Below, piece by piece: positions 36,179-43,256 of a stretch of 64,000 nucleotides of DNA. The position numbers and the translations under genes were made by a program. The DNA is from Microbacterium saperdae (GTDB lineage: Bacteria > Actinomycetota > Actinomycetes > Actinomycetales > Microbacteriaceae). Under the pieces are notes generated by a model. The model ran no database searches and was not told where the DNA came from. It saw nothing but the letters and a program-made list of their open reading frames with translations. Every line of letters begins with the position of its first letter. Position 1 is the stretch's first letter. Location of the stretch: positions 930,001 to 994,000 of the forward strand of contig NZ_VFOX01000002.1 of the NCBI RefSeq assembly GCF_006716345.1, written 5' to 3'.

Positions 36179-37302
36179 GTTCCTTCCCTGCGATCGGGTT
36201 CGACCCCGCTCCCGGCGACCTCGCTCAGCTCGAGGACTTCGTCACCGGCCTGTCCGTGGGCTGCGACAGCGTCGATGACGCGCTCGCGATGCTCAACGGA
36301 GACGACGACGCCGCCTGGTCGGGCGAGGCGGCGGTGGCCTTCCGTGCGGCGATGAGTGAAGACTTCCGCCCGCACCTCGTCGACACGGGTTCGGCATTGC
36401 GCACTTCGCGCGACGCCCTCGGCGCGTGGGTGACGCAGCTCTCGGGCTATCAGGCCCGCGCCCGCGCCCTCGAGGAGCAGGCGGCTGTGGCTGCGGCGAC
36501 CGTGAACCGCAAGGCCACGGCGAAGACGAACGCCGTGGATGCGGCCGACGATGACGACGCCGATCCGGACGCCCTCTCGAAGGCCACGACCGCGCTCGCG
36601 ACTGCGCAGAGGGAGCTCGACGACATCGTCGCAGCCGCGCGCAGTCTGAAGGGCGAGGTGGATGCGGATGCGGCCGTGGCGGCGCAACAGCTGGTCGGCG
36701 CGAGCGAGACCCTCGACGCCTACGCGGGCAACGCGTTCTCGAACTTCCTCGAGGGGGCGGGCGACTGGCTGGCGGACGCCGGCGAGTGGCTCATGGACAA
36801 CGTGGTGCCGATCCTGGAGGACATCCTCCGGGCGGCACTGCCGATCATCGCCATCCTGTCGATCTTCTTCCCGGTCCTCGGCACGGTGGCACTGATCATG
36901 TCGATCGCCCTCGTCGCGATCGATGGACTTCAGGCGCTCACCGGACGCGGCTCCTGGACCGACTTCGCGGTCGGCGCGCTGGGGCTGCTCGCGGGTGGCG
37001 CGCTCGGCGCTGCGGCCAAGACGCTGATCGGCCCCGGTGGTGCGGTGCTGATCCCGTCGATCCAGCGGATGACGCCGGCCCTCGCCGGCGGCGGCACGGC
37101 GGCGGGCACCCTCGCCGTCACCCTCAACATCAACATGAGCAACATGGTCGCCAACACCTATTGGATGATGTCGTCGGCGAAAGATGCGCATGACAACGGG
37201 CAGAGCTTCGTCGAGAGTCTCGGCGGTCCGTGGCAGAATCTCGCCGAACGCGTGGACAACACCCTCCAGGGCGACGGCCCGAAGACGGACGACGAGCTGT
37301 GA
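36175..37302 (+). CDS. Putative type VII-secreted protein with WXG-like domain and membrane segments, cassette 2
   Basis: 375 residues. The N-terminal 115 or so carry a WXG-like module (DDDAAWSGEAAVAFRAAM), typical of the type VII signal domains at the start of large actinobacterial substrates. A charged coiled-coil stretch (about 100-185) follows, then hydrophobic segments (about 215-255 and 265-320) and a polar C terminus. No enzyme motif is visible. The layout parallels the 420-residue protein of cassette 1. A pore-forming or membrane-targeting role is possible but unproven. ATGA and GTGA overlaps with its neighbours. Confidence 0.7.
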   Translation: MSSFPAIGFDPAPGDLAQLEDFVTGLSVGCDSVDDALAMLNGDDDAAWSGEAAVAFRAAMSEDFRPHLVDTGSALRTSRDALGAWVTQLSGYQARARALEEQAAVAAATVNRKATAKTNAVDAADDDDADPDALSKATTALATAQRELDDIVAAARSLKGEVDADAAVAAQQLVGASETLDAYAGNAFSNFLEGAGDWLADAGEWLMDNVVPILEDILRAALPIIAILSIFFPVLGTVALIMSIALVAIDGLQALTGRGSWTDFAVGALGLLAGGALGAAAKTLIGPGGAVLIPSIQRMTPALAGGGTAAGTLAVTLNINMSNMVANTYWMMSSAKDAHDNGQSFVESLGGPWQNLAERVDNTLQGDGPKTDDEL

Positions 37303-37934
37303 GCGCCGCGCAGACCGCCCGGCACCGGGTGTGGCAGCGGATGCCGCAGGGGTGGATCGAGTTCCGCGCGCTCGGCGACCGCACGCCCGACGAATGGCTC
37401 GAGCGGTATCTGGCGAGTGGAGACGGCTGGCTGCCCGACGATGCGCGTGCGGCCATCACGCAGGGCTTCCATGCCGGAGTACGCCTGTTCGCCGACGTCC
37501 CGTTCGACTTCGCGGGAGTGTCGATCGTGCTGGGCGAGCATCCGGCCGTGTCGTTCCTGTGCACGCATGTCGTGGCGTCGACGCCGGACGAGGTCGCCGA
37601 TTCCGTGGCGCTTCATCGGCTGCTGCCGCTGGGGCGTTTCGGCGACGACAGCACCGCGGAGACGTTCACCTCGCCGGACGGTCGGGTGGGGACCGTCACG
37701 AGCGGGACGTCGGCGCGAGGCGGGATCGACTCGGTCATGACCGTCGGCGAGATCCGACTGCCCTCCGACGCGGGCACCGTGCTCATCATGGGAATGTGCT
37801 CGGATCCGGCGCAGCGTCAGGAGCTGGCAGTGCTGACGGCGTTCGCGTTGTCGATGACGCAGTATCTGCCGGACGGCGTCGAGCCGCAGCTGCCGGCGGG
37901 CGCGCAGTTCGAGACGCCGCTCGACGGCGAATAA
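37299..37934 (+). CDS. Uncharacterised cassette 2 protein (211 aa)
   Basis: 211 residues, soluble, no signal peptide, starting VWQRMPQGWIEFRAL after a short leader. I recognise no domain. Its GTG start overlaps the preceding stop, and it sits in the same slot after the large substrate as the 182/205-residue proteins of cassette 1, which suggests a chaperone or immunity role (inference). Its TAA stop is part of the -10 box of the next gene. Confidence 0.58.
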   Translation: MSAAQTARHRVWQRMPQGWIEFRALGDRTPDEWLERYLASGDGWLPDDARAAITQGFHAGVRLFADVPFDFAGVSIVLGEHPAVSFLCTHVVASTPDEVADSVALHRLLPLGRFGDDSTAETFTSPDGRVGTVTSGTSARGGIDSVMTVGEIRLPSDAGTVLIMGMCSDPAQRQELAVLTAFALSMTQYLPDGVEPQLPAGAQFETPLDGE

Positions 37935-37937
37935 CCT
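37932..37937 (+). promoter_or_regulatory. Leaderless -10 box inside the preceding stop codon
   Basis: TAACCT, 6 bases before the ATG of the 221-residue membrane protein. Its first three bases are the stop codon of the previous gene, so the membrane gene may be expressed apart from the cassette. Confidence 0.45.
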
Positions 37938-37943
37938 GAGTCC

Positions 37944-38609
37944 ATGGCTTTCGCGCTGATCCGACCAGAGTCGGGCCCGTTCCTCGACGCGGCCCGCTCG
38001 GCGGACGCGCGACCCGTGGACGCGGATAGGGCTGCGGCCGCGCTCCGCTCCGACTTCGAGCGCTGGTCGAGGTGGAGCCTCGGGATGCTCGGGTTCGTGC
38101 TCGCGGCAGGCGGAGCTTTCGTCGCGGTCGGACTGAGCGAGACCGTGCGGATGCTCGGCGGCGTGCCGCAGGCCGTCGATCTCACCGTCATCGTGATCTC
38201 CGCCGTGATCGGAGTCGGCGGCGTCGCGCTCCTGACCGCCCTGTGGTGGAGCGGTCGACGGCTCCTCTCCGCGATCTCGTGGTGGCTCCGTCTGCCCTAC
38301 GCGCAGGGCGGACGGCAGCGGCGCGCCGGTGGATGGCTGCAGGCGCGCACGGTGAACTTCGAGCCGCGGGTGTTCGTGCGGATCGTCTCCGGCACCCTCG
38401 CACTGCTGCTCGCGGTGGGCGGCATCGCGCTGTTCATCCGTGATCTGAACGAGCAGGTCACCTCGATGACGGCGGTGTCTGCGGCCGTCGGCGTGATCGC
38501 ACTGGCGGTCGGCGTCGGACAGATCGGCGGCGTGATGCGCCTGGTCTCAGGCGTGGCCGAGGCGGACCCGCTGTGGGCGCGGATCCGCGCCGCGTTCGCC
38601 CGACGCTGA
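37944..38609 (+). CDS. Four-helix membrane protein, cassette 2
   Basis: 221 residues with about four membrane helices (SLGMLGFVLAAGGAFVAVGL, LTVIVISAVIGVGGVALLTA, IVSGTLALLLAVGGIALFI, AVSAAVGVIALAVGVGQIGG). The loop between helices 2 and 3 is basic. No family is recognised. It occupies the position that the 291-residue membrane protein holds in cassette 1. There is no ribosome site upstream; the TAnnnT box 6 bases before the ATG suggests a leaderless start. Confidence 0.6.
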   Translation: MAFALIRPESGPFLDAARSADARPVDADRAAAALRSDFERWSRWSLGMLGFVLAAGGAFVAVGLSETVRMLGGVPQAVDLTVIVISAVIGVGGVALLTALWWSGRRLLSAISWWLRLPYAQGGRQRRAGGWLQARTVNFEPRVFVRIVSGTLALLLAVGGIALFIRDLNEQVTSMTAVSAAVGVIALAVGVGQIGGVMRLVSGVAEADPLWARIRAAFARR

Positions 38610-38622
38610 CACCGGCCCGGCC

Positions 38623-38628
38623 TACGCT
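38623..38628 (+). promoter_or_regulatory. Leaderless -10 box of the zinc-ribbon protein gene
   Basis: TACGCT, 6 bases before ATG 38635. This spacing argues for the ATG rather than the in-frame GTG at 38629. Confidence 0.5.
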
Positions 38629-38634
38629 GTGCGC

Positions 38635-39534
38635 ATGGGAGTTGCCGATGTCGTCGACGAGTTCGAGCGGGATGTCCTCGCCGCGAACGCTCCGCTGACC
38701 GCTCTGGTCGCGAACTGCGTGGTGTCGGGCGCGGCGAGGATGCGCGAGCTCGAGGAACGCATCGCCTTCCCCTCGTGGCCGGGAGCCACATCCGCATCCG
38801 CGCTGAACCGCGCGGCGAGGGAAGCCGAGATCACGGCGGTGCTCGCCGACTACGCGGACGCGGCTCGCCGGCTGATCCGGCCCGCAGATCAGAAGCGGTG
38901 GGGAGAACTGGTCGCCGATGCCCAGCGGCGTCGGGGCGAGGGGGTACTGAGGGATGAGCTGGGACGCAGCGCGGTCGGTGCTTCTCGGCTGCGCGACGAG
39001 CTGGGCGGAGGCCCGCGCCGTGTTCCCTCGCGTCGAGGCATCGTGTGCGACTGCGGCTACGCCCGCGACGGTGTACTTCCGCCGCTCCTCTGCGACGAGT
39101 GCGAGCAGCTGATGCTGCGCCGGTGGGTGGCCGAGGAACGGCGACTGTTGCGCGGGATGCCGGCCTACGCCGAGGACGTGGCGCAGGTGATCGAGCGGGT
39201 CGCACAGCGGCAGACGAAGGTGTTCCAGACGCGGGGAGATGACCTGTCGTCCGAAGCGTTCGGAAAGCGCAAGGCAGGGGCGCGCCGTCTCGGTCGTCTG
39301 CGTACACGACATCGCGCAGAACTGGCGGACCTCGATCTCGGCCGCTGGGCGGGTTTTGTGGCGCCGCTCTCGCGAGCCTCGACCACGAGTGTGCGTTCGA
39401 CGGTGCAGAAGACGCATCGGCGAGGTCTCGGCGCCGCGGCGCTCACTGAGCTCGCGGTCCGCGCCGACCAAGAGGGCATCGCGTCGTTCGTCCGGTACTC
39501 CGAAGGGCGTAGAAACAGTCGGTGGCAGATCTGA
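38635..39534 (+). CDS. Uncharacterised zinc-ribbon protein
   Basis: 299 residues, soluble, rich in Arg and Ala. A four-Cys cluster at about residues 137-157 (CDCGYAR, then LCDECEQL) looks like a zinc ribbon or treble-clef finger. The regions either side are helical and basic. I do not recognise the family. It has its own leaderless promoter and lies between cassettes 2 and 3, so it may be regulated separately. A nucleic-acid or protein-binding role is possible. The GTG at 38629 would add two residues. Confidence 0.6.
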   Translation: MGVADVVDEFERDVLAANAPLTALVANCVVSGAARMRELEERIAFPSWPGATSASALNRAAREAEITAVLADYADAARRLIRPADQKRWGELVADAQRRRGEGVLRDELGRSAVGASRLRDELGGGPRRVPSRRGIVCDCGYARDGVLPPLLCDECEQLMLRRWVAEERRLLRGMPAYAEDVAQVIERVAQRQTKVFQTRGDDLSSEAFGKRKAGARRLGRLRTRHRAELADLDLGRWAGFVAPLSRASTTSVRSTVQKTHRRGLGAAALTELAVRADQEGIASFVRYSEGRRNSRWQI

Positions 39535-39555
39535 TGGTTCGGCGCACGCCGTGAC

Positions 39556-39604
39556 CGATGGGGAGTTGTCCCCATCGACGGGCGCGGTCGTTTGTCCGTA
39601 GGGT
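39556..39604 (+). promoter_or_regulatory. Palindromic promoter D (cassette 3)
   Basis: Perfect 9-bp arms CGATGGGGA / TCCCCATCG around GTTG (39556-39577) and a -10 box TAGGGT (39599-39604), 23 bases past the CCCCAT. The predicted start point is near 39611, putting the palindrome centre at about -44. Confidence 0.72.
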
Positions 39605-39613
39605 GGAGTTATT

Positions 39614-39630
39614 CGGGCCGGAGCGGTCCG
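39614..39630 (+). other. 5' UTR hairpin, WXG100 copy 2
   Basis: CGGGCCG / CGGTCCG (one G-U pair) with a GAG loop at the predicted transcript 5' end. It corresponds in place to the hairpin at 35476-35490, with different bases. Confidence 0.4.
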
Positions 39631-39651
39631 ATCCAATCGATTTCCGGAGGT

Positions 39652-39953
39652 GTGGACGATGGCCGATTTCGGTGCGTCTTATGCAGAGATGGAGCAGGTG
39701 GCGTCGTCGCTGTCGCAGGCTCGTGATGACATTCAGGGTCAGCTGGACACGCTGAAGGGTCAGGTCGACACTCTTCTGGGTGATGACTTCAAGACGCAGC
39801 ACGCGTCGGGCAAGTTCGGTGAGGGTTACACCGAGCTGACCACGGGTCTGAAGACCGCGGTCGACGGCATCAACGACATGTCCGAGTCGCTGCTGGGCAT
39901 GATGCGCGCGATCCAGGACCTGGACCAGCAGCTCGCCGGCAGCTGACACGAGG
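39652..39953 (+). repeat. 302-bp perfect direct repeat, copy 2
   Basis: Identical to 35512-35813 over its whole length; see that entry. Confidence 0.95.
39659..39946 (+). CDS. WXG100-superfamily (EsxA-like) protein, copy 2
   Basis: Identical in protein and DNA to the gene at 35519 (95 residues, turn FKT instead of WxG). It has its own palindromic promoter, its own ribosome site (GGAGGT, 7 bases before the ATG) and its own terminator, none of which is a copy of the first gene's flank. In-frame codons upstream (from 39650) are not needed. Keeping two identical copies, each heading a different effector cassette, suggests the same partner or signal is supplied to both. Confidence 0.82.
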   Translation: MADFGASYAEMEQVASSLSQARDDIQGQLDTLKGQVDTLLGDDFKTQHASGKFGEGYTELTTGLKTAVDGINDMSESLLGMMRAIQDLDQQLAGS

Positions 39954-39959
39954 CACGGC

Positions 39960-39997
39960 GGGAAAGGGGTTGACGGGAGACCGTCGGCCCCTTTCCC
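39960..39997 (+). terminator. Strong terminator inside cassette 3
   Basis: GGGAAAGGGG (39960-39969) pairs with CCCCTTTCCC (39988-39997), extended inward by ACGG/CCGT with a GAGA loop; TTC follows. As in cassette 2, it separates the WXG100 gene from the substrate gene. Confidence 0.82.
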
Positions 39998-40030
39998 TTC
40001 ACAAGTCCAGCATTCCTCGGGGGGCGAGCA

Positions 40031-40324
40031 ATGAGCGATGTCGAGATCTTCTACGCCGAGTTGAACGATGCGTCCAGCGCGCTCACGACGGCCACGTACG
40101 AGGTCCTGATGGAGGCGGCGAACGTCATCGGCGAAGACACCGGCGTCGAGAATCCCGCGCAGCGCGCCGGACTCCGTCTCGAGATGCACCGGCGCCTGAC
40201 CGCCTTGCACGATGCGGCGTACGACCGCAACGAGGCGGGCGACGCGCTGGCGGCCGCGATCTCCGCCATCGCGAACAAGTACACCGAGCTCGATGCCGAG
40301 CTCACCGGCGGTGACCACTCATGA
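40031..40324 (+). CDS. Small helical protein, cassette 3
   Basis: 97 residues, almost wholly helical (MSDVEIFYAELNDASSAL to the end), no signal peptide and no WxG motif. In size and place it matches the 100-residue WXG100-like protein of cassette 2. It is likely a helical partner or chaperone for the hydrolase encoded next, whose ATG overlaps its stop (ATGA). Confidence 0.62.
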   Translation: MSDVEIFYAELNDASSALTTATYEVLMEAANVIGEDTGVENPAQRAGLRLEMHRRLTALHDAAYDRNEAGDALAAAISAIANKYTELDAELTGGDHS

Positions 40325-41985
40325 CGCTCACCTCGCCGAACCGCGGCTATCCGCTCGAACGCCTCGAGGGCAACAGCGGGTCGATGTCGTACTGGAGCAG
40401 CCTGTTCACGCGTGTGGCGGATCGCCTCGGCGATCTGCGCACGGCGGTGCAGTCCGCGCATGATCTGCCCGGTGTCGGGCGCGCGGTCACCGCGGTGCGC
40501 ACCGATGCGAGCGATCTCTCCGGTCTGCTCCCGGCGGACATCGCAGAGGCGCAGCTGCTCGCCGGCGTCATGCAGCGATACGCCGACGCCTTCGACGCGC
40601 ATGCGAAGCCCGCGAACGACCTGATCGACGACATCGAGACCGCGCACGCGGAGTGGTCGCGCCTGAACCTGGCCGCCGACCACGCCGGTCGCGCGGCGAT
40701 GTCCGCGGCCTACGGCGACGATCAGGACAAGATCGACGATACGAACGATGCGGTGACCGAGGCGATCGGCGACCGGGATGCCGCGAAAGAGGCTCTGGAC
40801 GCCCTCTGGACGCAGTACGAGGGGTACTACGGGGACTGGGACACCGCGTACGCGGCCGCGCTCTCGGAACTCGCCGGCGGCGGCGGGACCGTGCTGACGA
40901 ACGAGGCACGCGATCTCCTCGATGCACTGCTCGCGGCCACGAGTCCGGAGGACATCTACCGGCTCTGGCTGGAGAATCCCGAGCTGCAGCAGGAGATCAT
41001 CGACAGCCATCCCGAGATCATCGGCAACCTCGACGGCATCCCCTGGGACGTGCGGGCGACGGTGAACGCCGCACGGCTGGACGAACTGCTCGAGACCGAG
41101 CCCGAGGGGCCGCACCGTGACGAACTCGAAGCGATCGTTCGGGCGCTGAATGCGGGTGGGACGCCGCCGCCGAACCTCATCAGCTTCGACCCGGACGGCT
41201 CGGAGCAGGTGACCGCGGCGATCGCGTACGGTGATCTGACGACGGCATCCGAGATCAACACGCTCATCCCCGGCATGAAGGGGAACGTCGAAGATCTGCT
41301 GTCCTGGGGAGAGTCGGCGAAGGCGCTCAACGAATCGGTCGGTCCCGGATCTGCCACCGTCGTGTGGTTCGGCTATGACACTCCGGAACTGCTGGAGGAG
41401 CCCGACATGGCTCGCGCCGAAGACGGGGCTGCGGCGCTGCGTTCCTACCTCTTGGCGGTGCGCGCGCTCTCGCCCGAGGCCGATGTGAACGTGATCGCCC
41501 ACTCGTACGGCTCCACCACCGCGGCGCTCGCGATCGGCTCGCAGCCCGACGGGCTCGGAGTCACCTCCTTCATCGCGGTCGGCTCCGCCGGCTTCCCGAA
41601 CGATCCGACCGTGGTCGAGAACCTGACCAACGGCAAGCCGCCGCAGATCTACGCGACGATCTCGGAAGACGACGCCGTCGCCCGGGTCGGGCGTGCCACC
41701 GCTCCCGGGCATCCTGTCAGCCCCGAGCGGCTGCCAGGTACTACCGTGTTCGACAGCGATGGTGGCGTGGACGCATCCGGGGGGAGCCTTCCCTCTGCGA
41801 CCGGGCATGATGCTCTCGGCCCCGGTGCGTACCTGGAGCCGGGTTCCGAGTCGTTCTACAACGTCTCGGAGATCATCCAGACCGGGCAGCCGGGCACCGA
41901 GCGCGGAGGCGAAGGCAGCACGCAGGGATTCTGGGATGCGAACAACTGGTGGATCAGCGATGAGTACGCGCTCATCGACTTCTGA
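40321..41985 (+). CDS. DUF1023 alpha/beta-hydrolase, putative type VII effector
   Basis: 554 residues. The N-terminal 200 or so are helical and Trp-containing (LWTQYEGYYGDWDTAYAAAL), like type VII targeting regions. The C-terminal 250 form a DUF1023-type alpha/beta-hydrolase: VVWFGYDTPE, nucleophile elbow VIAHSYGSTTAA (Ser395), later SEDDAVARVG and GHDALGPGAYL, which probably supply the Asp and His. The family is common near actinobacterial ESX systems; the substrate (lipid, ester or amide) is unknown. No Sec signal is present. It ends in WWISDEYALIDF and is followed by a lipoprotein gene that may be its immunity or partner protein. Confidence 0.82.
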   Translation: MTLTSPNRGYPLERLEGNSGSMSYWSSLFTRVADRLGDLRTAVQSAHDLPGVGRAVTAVRTDASDLSGLLPADIAEAQLLAGVMQRYADAFDAHAKPANDLIDDIETAHAEWSRLNLAADHAGRAAMSAAYGDDQDKIDDTNDAVTEAIGDRDAAKEALDALWTQYEGYYGDWDTAYAAALSELAGGGGTVLTNEARDLLDALLAATSPEDIYRLWLENPELQQEIIDSHPEIIGNLDGIPWDVRATVNAARLDELLETEPEGPHRDELEAIVRALNAGGTPPPNLISFDPDGSEQVTAAIAYGDLTTASEINTLIPGMKGNVEDLLSWGESAKALNESVGPGSATVVWFGYDTPELLEEPDMARAEDGAAALRSYLLAVRALSPEADVNVIAHSYGSTTAALAIGSQPDGLGVTSFIAVGSAGFPNDPTVVENLTNGKPPQIYATISEDDAVARVGRATAPGHPVSPERLPGTTVFDSDGGVDASGGSLPSATGHDALGPGAYLEPGSESFYNVSEIIQTGQPGTERGGEGSTQGFWDANNWWISDEYALIDF

Positions 41986-41999
41986 GCGGATGGTGGCGG

Positions 42000-42701
42000 A
42001 TGCGCGGTAAGTGGCAGCGCGGACTGATGGCGGCAGCAGCCGTCGGATTGGTGATGACGATGACGAGCTGTGGGTCGGCGCCCGAGGGCGATGCGCTGTA
42101 TCGCGATGGCGAGAAGAACTACGTCGCCTATGCCACGGTCATGCACTCCGTGATCATGGCGGTCCACGAGGGTGACTGGGCTGTGGATCAGGGTTCTTTC
42201 GGTGCTTCGCCGATTCCCTGCCGCATCAACGGCGAGGTGACCGGCTACACGTTCTCCTGGGCGCGGGTGCTCGAGCCTGACGAGGAGATCGATGTGGATG
42301 CGGTCGTCGCCGCGGCGACGGCGGCGTTCGAGGATGCCGGGGTGGAGGCCAGCACGGCCCGGTTCGGCGAGGGCGACCGGCAGGAGGTGAATGTCATCGG
42401 CACCGGTGGCGATATCGGTCGCGGTGTCGTGACGATCCGTCCTGGTCGGAACCAGATCCGGGCCTCGGCGACGCCGGGGTGCATTCCGGGCGATGCGGCC
42501 GACCTCTCCGACATGGTCTTCGGCGGCGAGCTCGCCTATGACGGGGCGTCGCTGCGGTTCCCCGCGTTCGAGGGGCCGGACTGGCAGCCGCGGTTCTACT
42601 TCCCCGAAGACGGGAGCCCGGTCTACTACAACGAAGACGGCACGCCCATCGAACCCCAGCCGACGACGACCGATTTCCCCGAAGCGCCCTACGGCGGCTG
42701 A
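42000..42701 (+). CDS. Predicted lipoprotein, possible partner of the DUF1023 hydrolase
   Basis: 233 residues with a lipoprotein signal peptide (RGLMAAAAVGLVMTMTSC; lipid attachment at Cys24). The mature part has two further Cys residues (PIPCRING and TPGCIPGD) that could form a disulfide, and a Pro/Thr-rich tail. No domain is recognised. It lies 14 bases after the putative effector on the same strand and would face the outer side of the membrane, where a cognate immunity protein would act. That is inference from position. Confidence 0.68.
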   Translation: MRGKWQRGLMAAAAVGLVMTMTSCGSAPEGDALYRDGEKNYVAYATVMHSVIMAVHEGDWAVDQGSFGASPIPCRINGEVTGYTFSWARVLEPDEEIDVDAVVAAATAAFEDAGVEASTARFGEGDRQEVNVIGTGGDIGRGVVTIRPGRNQIRASATPGCIPGDAADLSDMVFGGELAYDGASLRFPAFEGPDWQPRFYFPEDGSPVYYNEDGTPIEPQPTTTDFPEAPYGG

Positions 42702-42726
42702 CGGAGGCTGCCGGCCGAGGGGTGGC

Positions 42727-43203
42727 TCAGTGCATCGCGGTGGCGTCTGCCAGGTGCCGCGCGTCGTGGTTCAGGACCTTCACGATGATGCCGTGACGGC
42801 GCAGCTCGGCGGCTGTGCGGGCACCCTCGTCGGCGTCGAGGCCGAGCGCCTTGATGTTCGCCACGACCACGACGTCACCGGTGCGCAGAGTCGAGATCAG
42901 GCGGGAGAGGCGGTCGTTCCAGCTCTCCAGGATGTCGGGTGCCGGATGACGGAACCCCTCGATCGGCACACCGAAGCGGGTCAGGTCGTCGCGCTGTTCG
43001 ACGACCGACGGCATCCCCTCGCGGGCGACGACGAGGCCGACCAGGCGTGAGCCATCGGGCCGCGCGATCCAGAAGTTGCGGTTCTGCTGCAGCTCGGTGA
43101 AGCACTTGGGGCACTGCGCCGCGTCGTGCGGCAGGTGCAGGGGGCTCGTCAGGGCGTCATCGACGGATGCCGTCGCCTTCGTGGGATCAATCGTCTCGCT
43201 CAT
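42727..43203 (-). CDS. Small resolvase-like protein with a CPxC motif
   Basis: 158 residues. After an N-terminal CPKC (half a zinc knuckle) comes a stretch resembling the serine-recombinase N-terminal fold: RLISTLRTGDVVVVANIKAL, then GARTAAELRRHGIIVKVL. I find no clear catalytic Ser-Arg arrangement or C-terminal DNA-binding domain, so recombinase activity is doubtful. It converges on the secretion cassette with a 25-base gap and lies downstream of mdh on the same strand (53-base gap). Start at ATG 43203. Confidence 0.6.
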   Translation of the reverse strand: MSETIDPTKATASVDDALTSPLHLPHDAAQCPKCFTELQQNRNFWIARPDGSRLVGLVVAREGMPSVVEQRDDLTRFGVPIEGFRHPAPDILESWNDRLSRLISTLRTGDVVVVANIKALGLDADEGARTAAELRRHGIIVKVLNHDARHLADATAMH

Positions 43204-43256
43204 CGCGCACCTCCGCACCCATTCTGCCCTGTTCCGATGCGGATGGGCGACCAGTC

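Noticed and set aside
35512..39953. The 302-bp repeat as ends of a transposon or integrated element
   Set aside because: The repeats are exactly a gene, there is no transposase or integrase, no target duplication, and the DNA between them is ordinary cassette genes of similar composition.
42727..43203. Active site-specific recombinase that could invert or move the effector cassettes
   Set aside because: It is too short, lacks a DNA-binding domain and a clear catalytic Ser, and no flanking recombination sites are visible.
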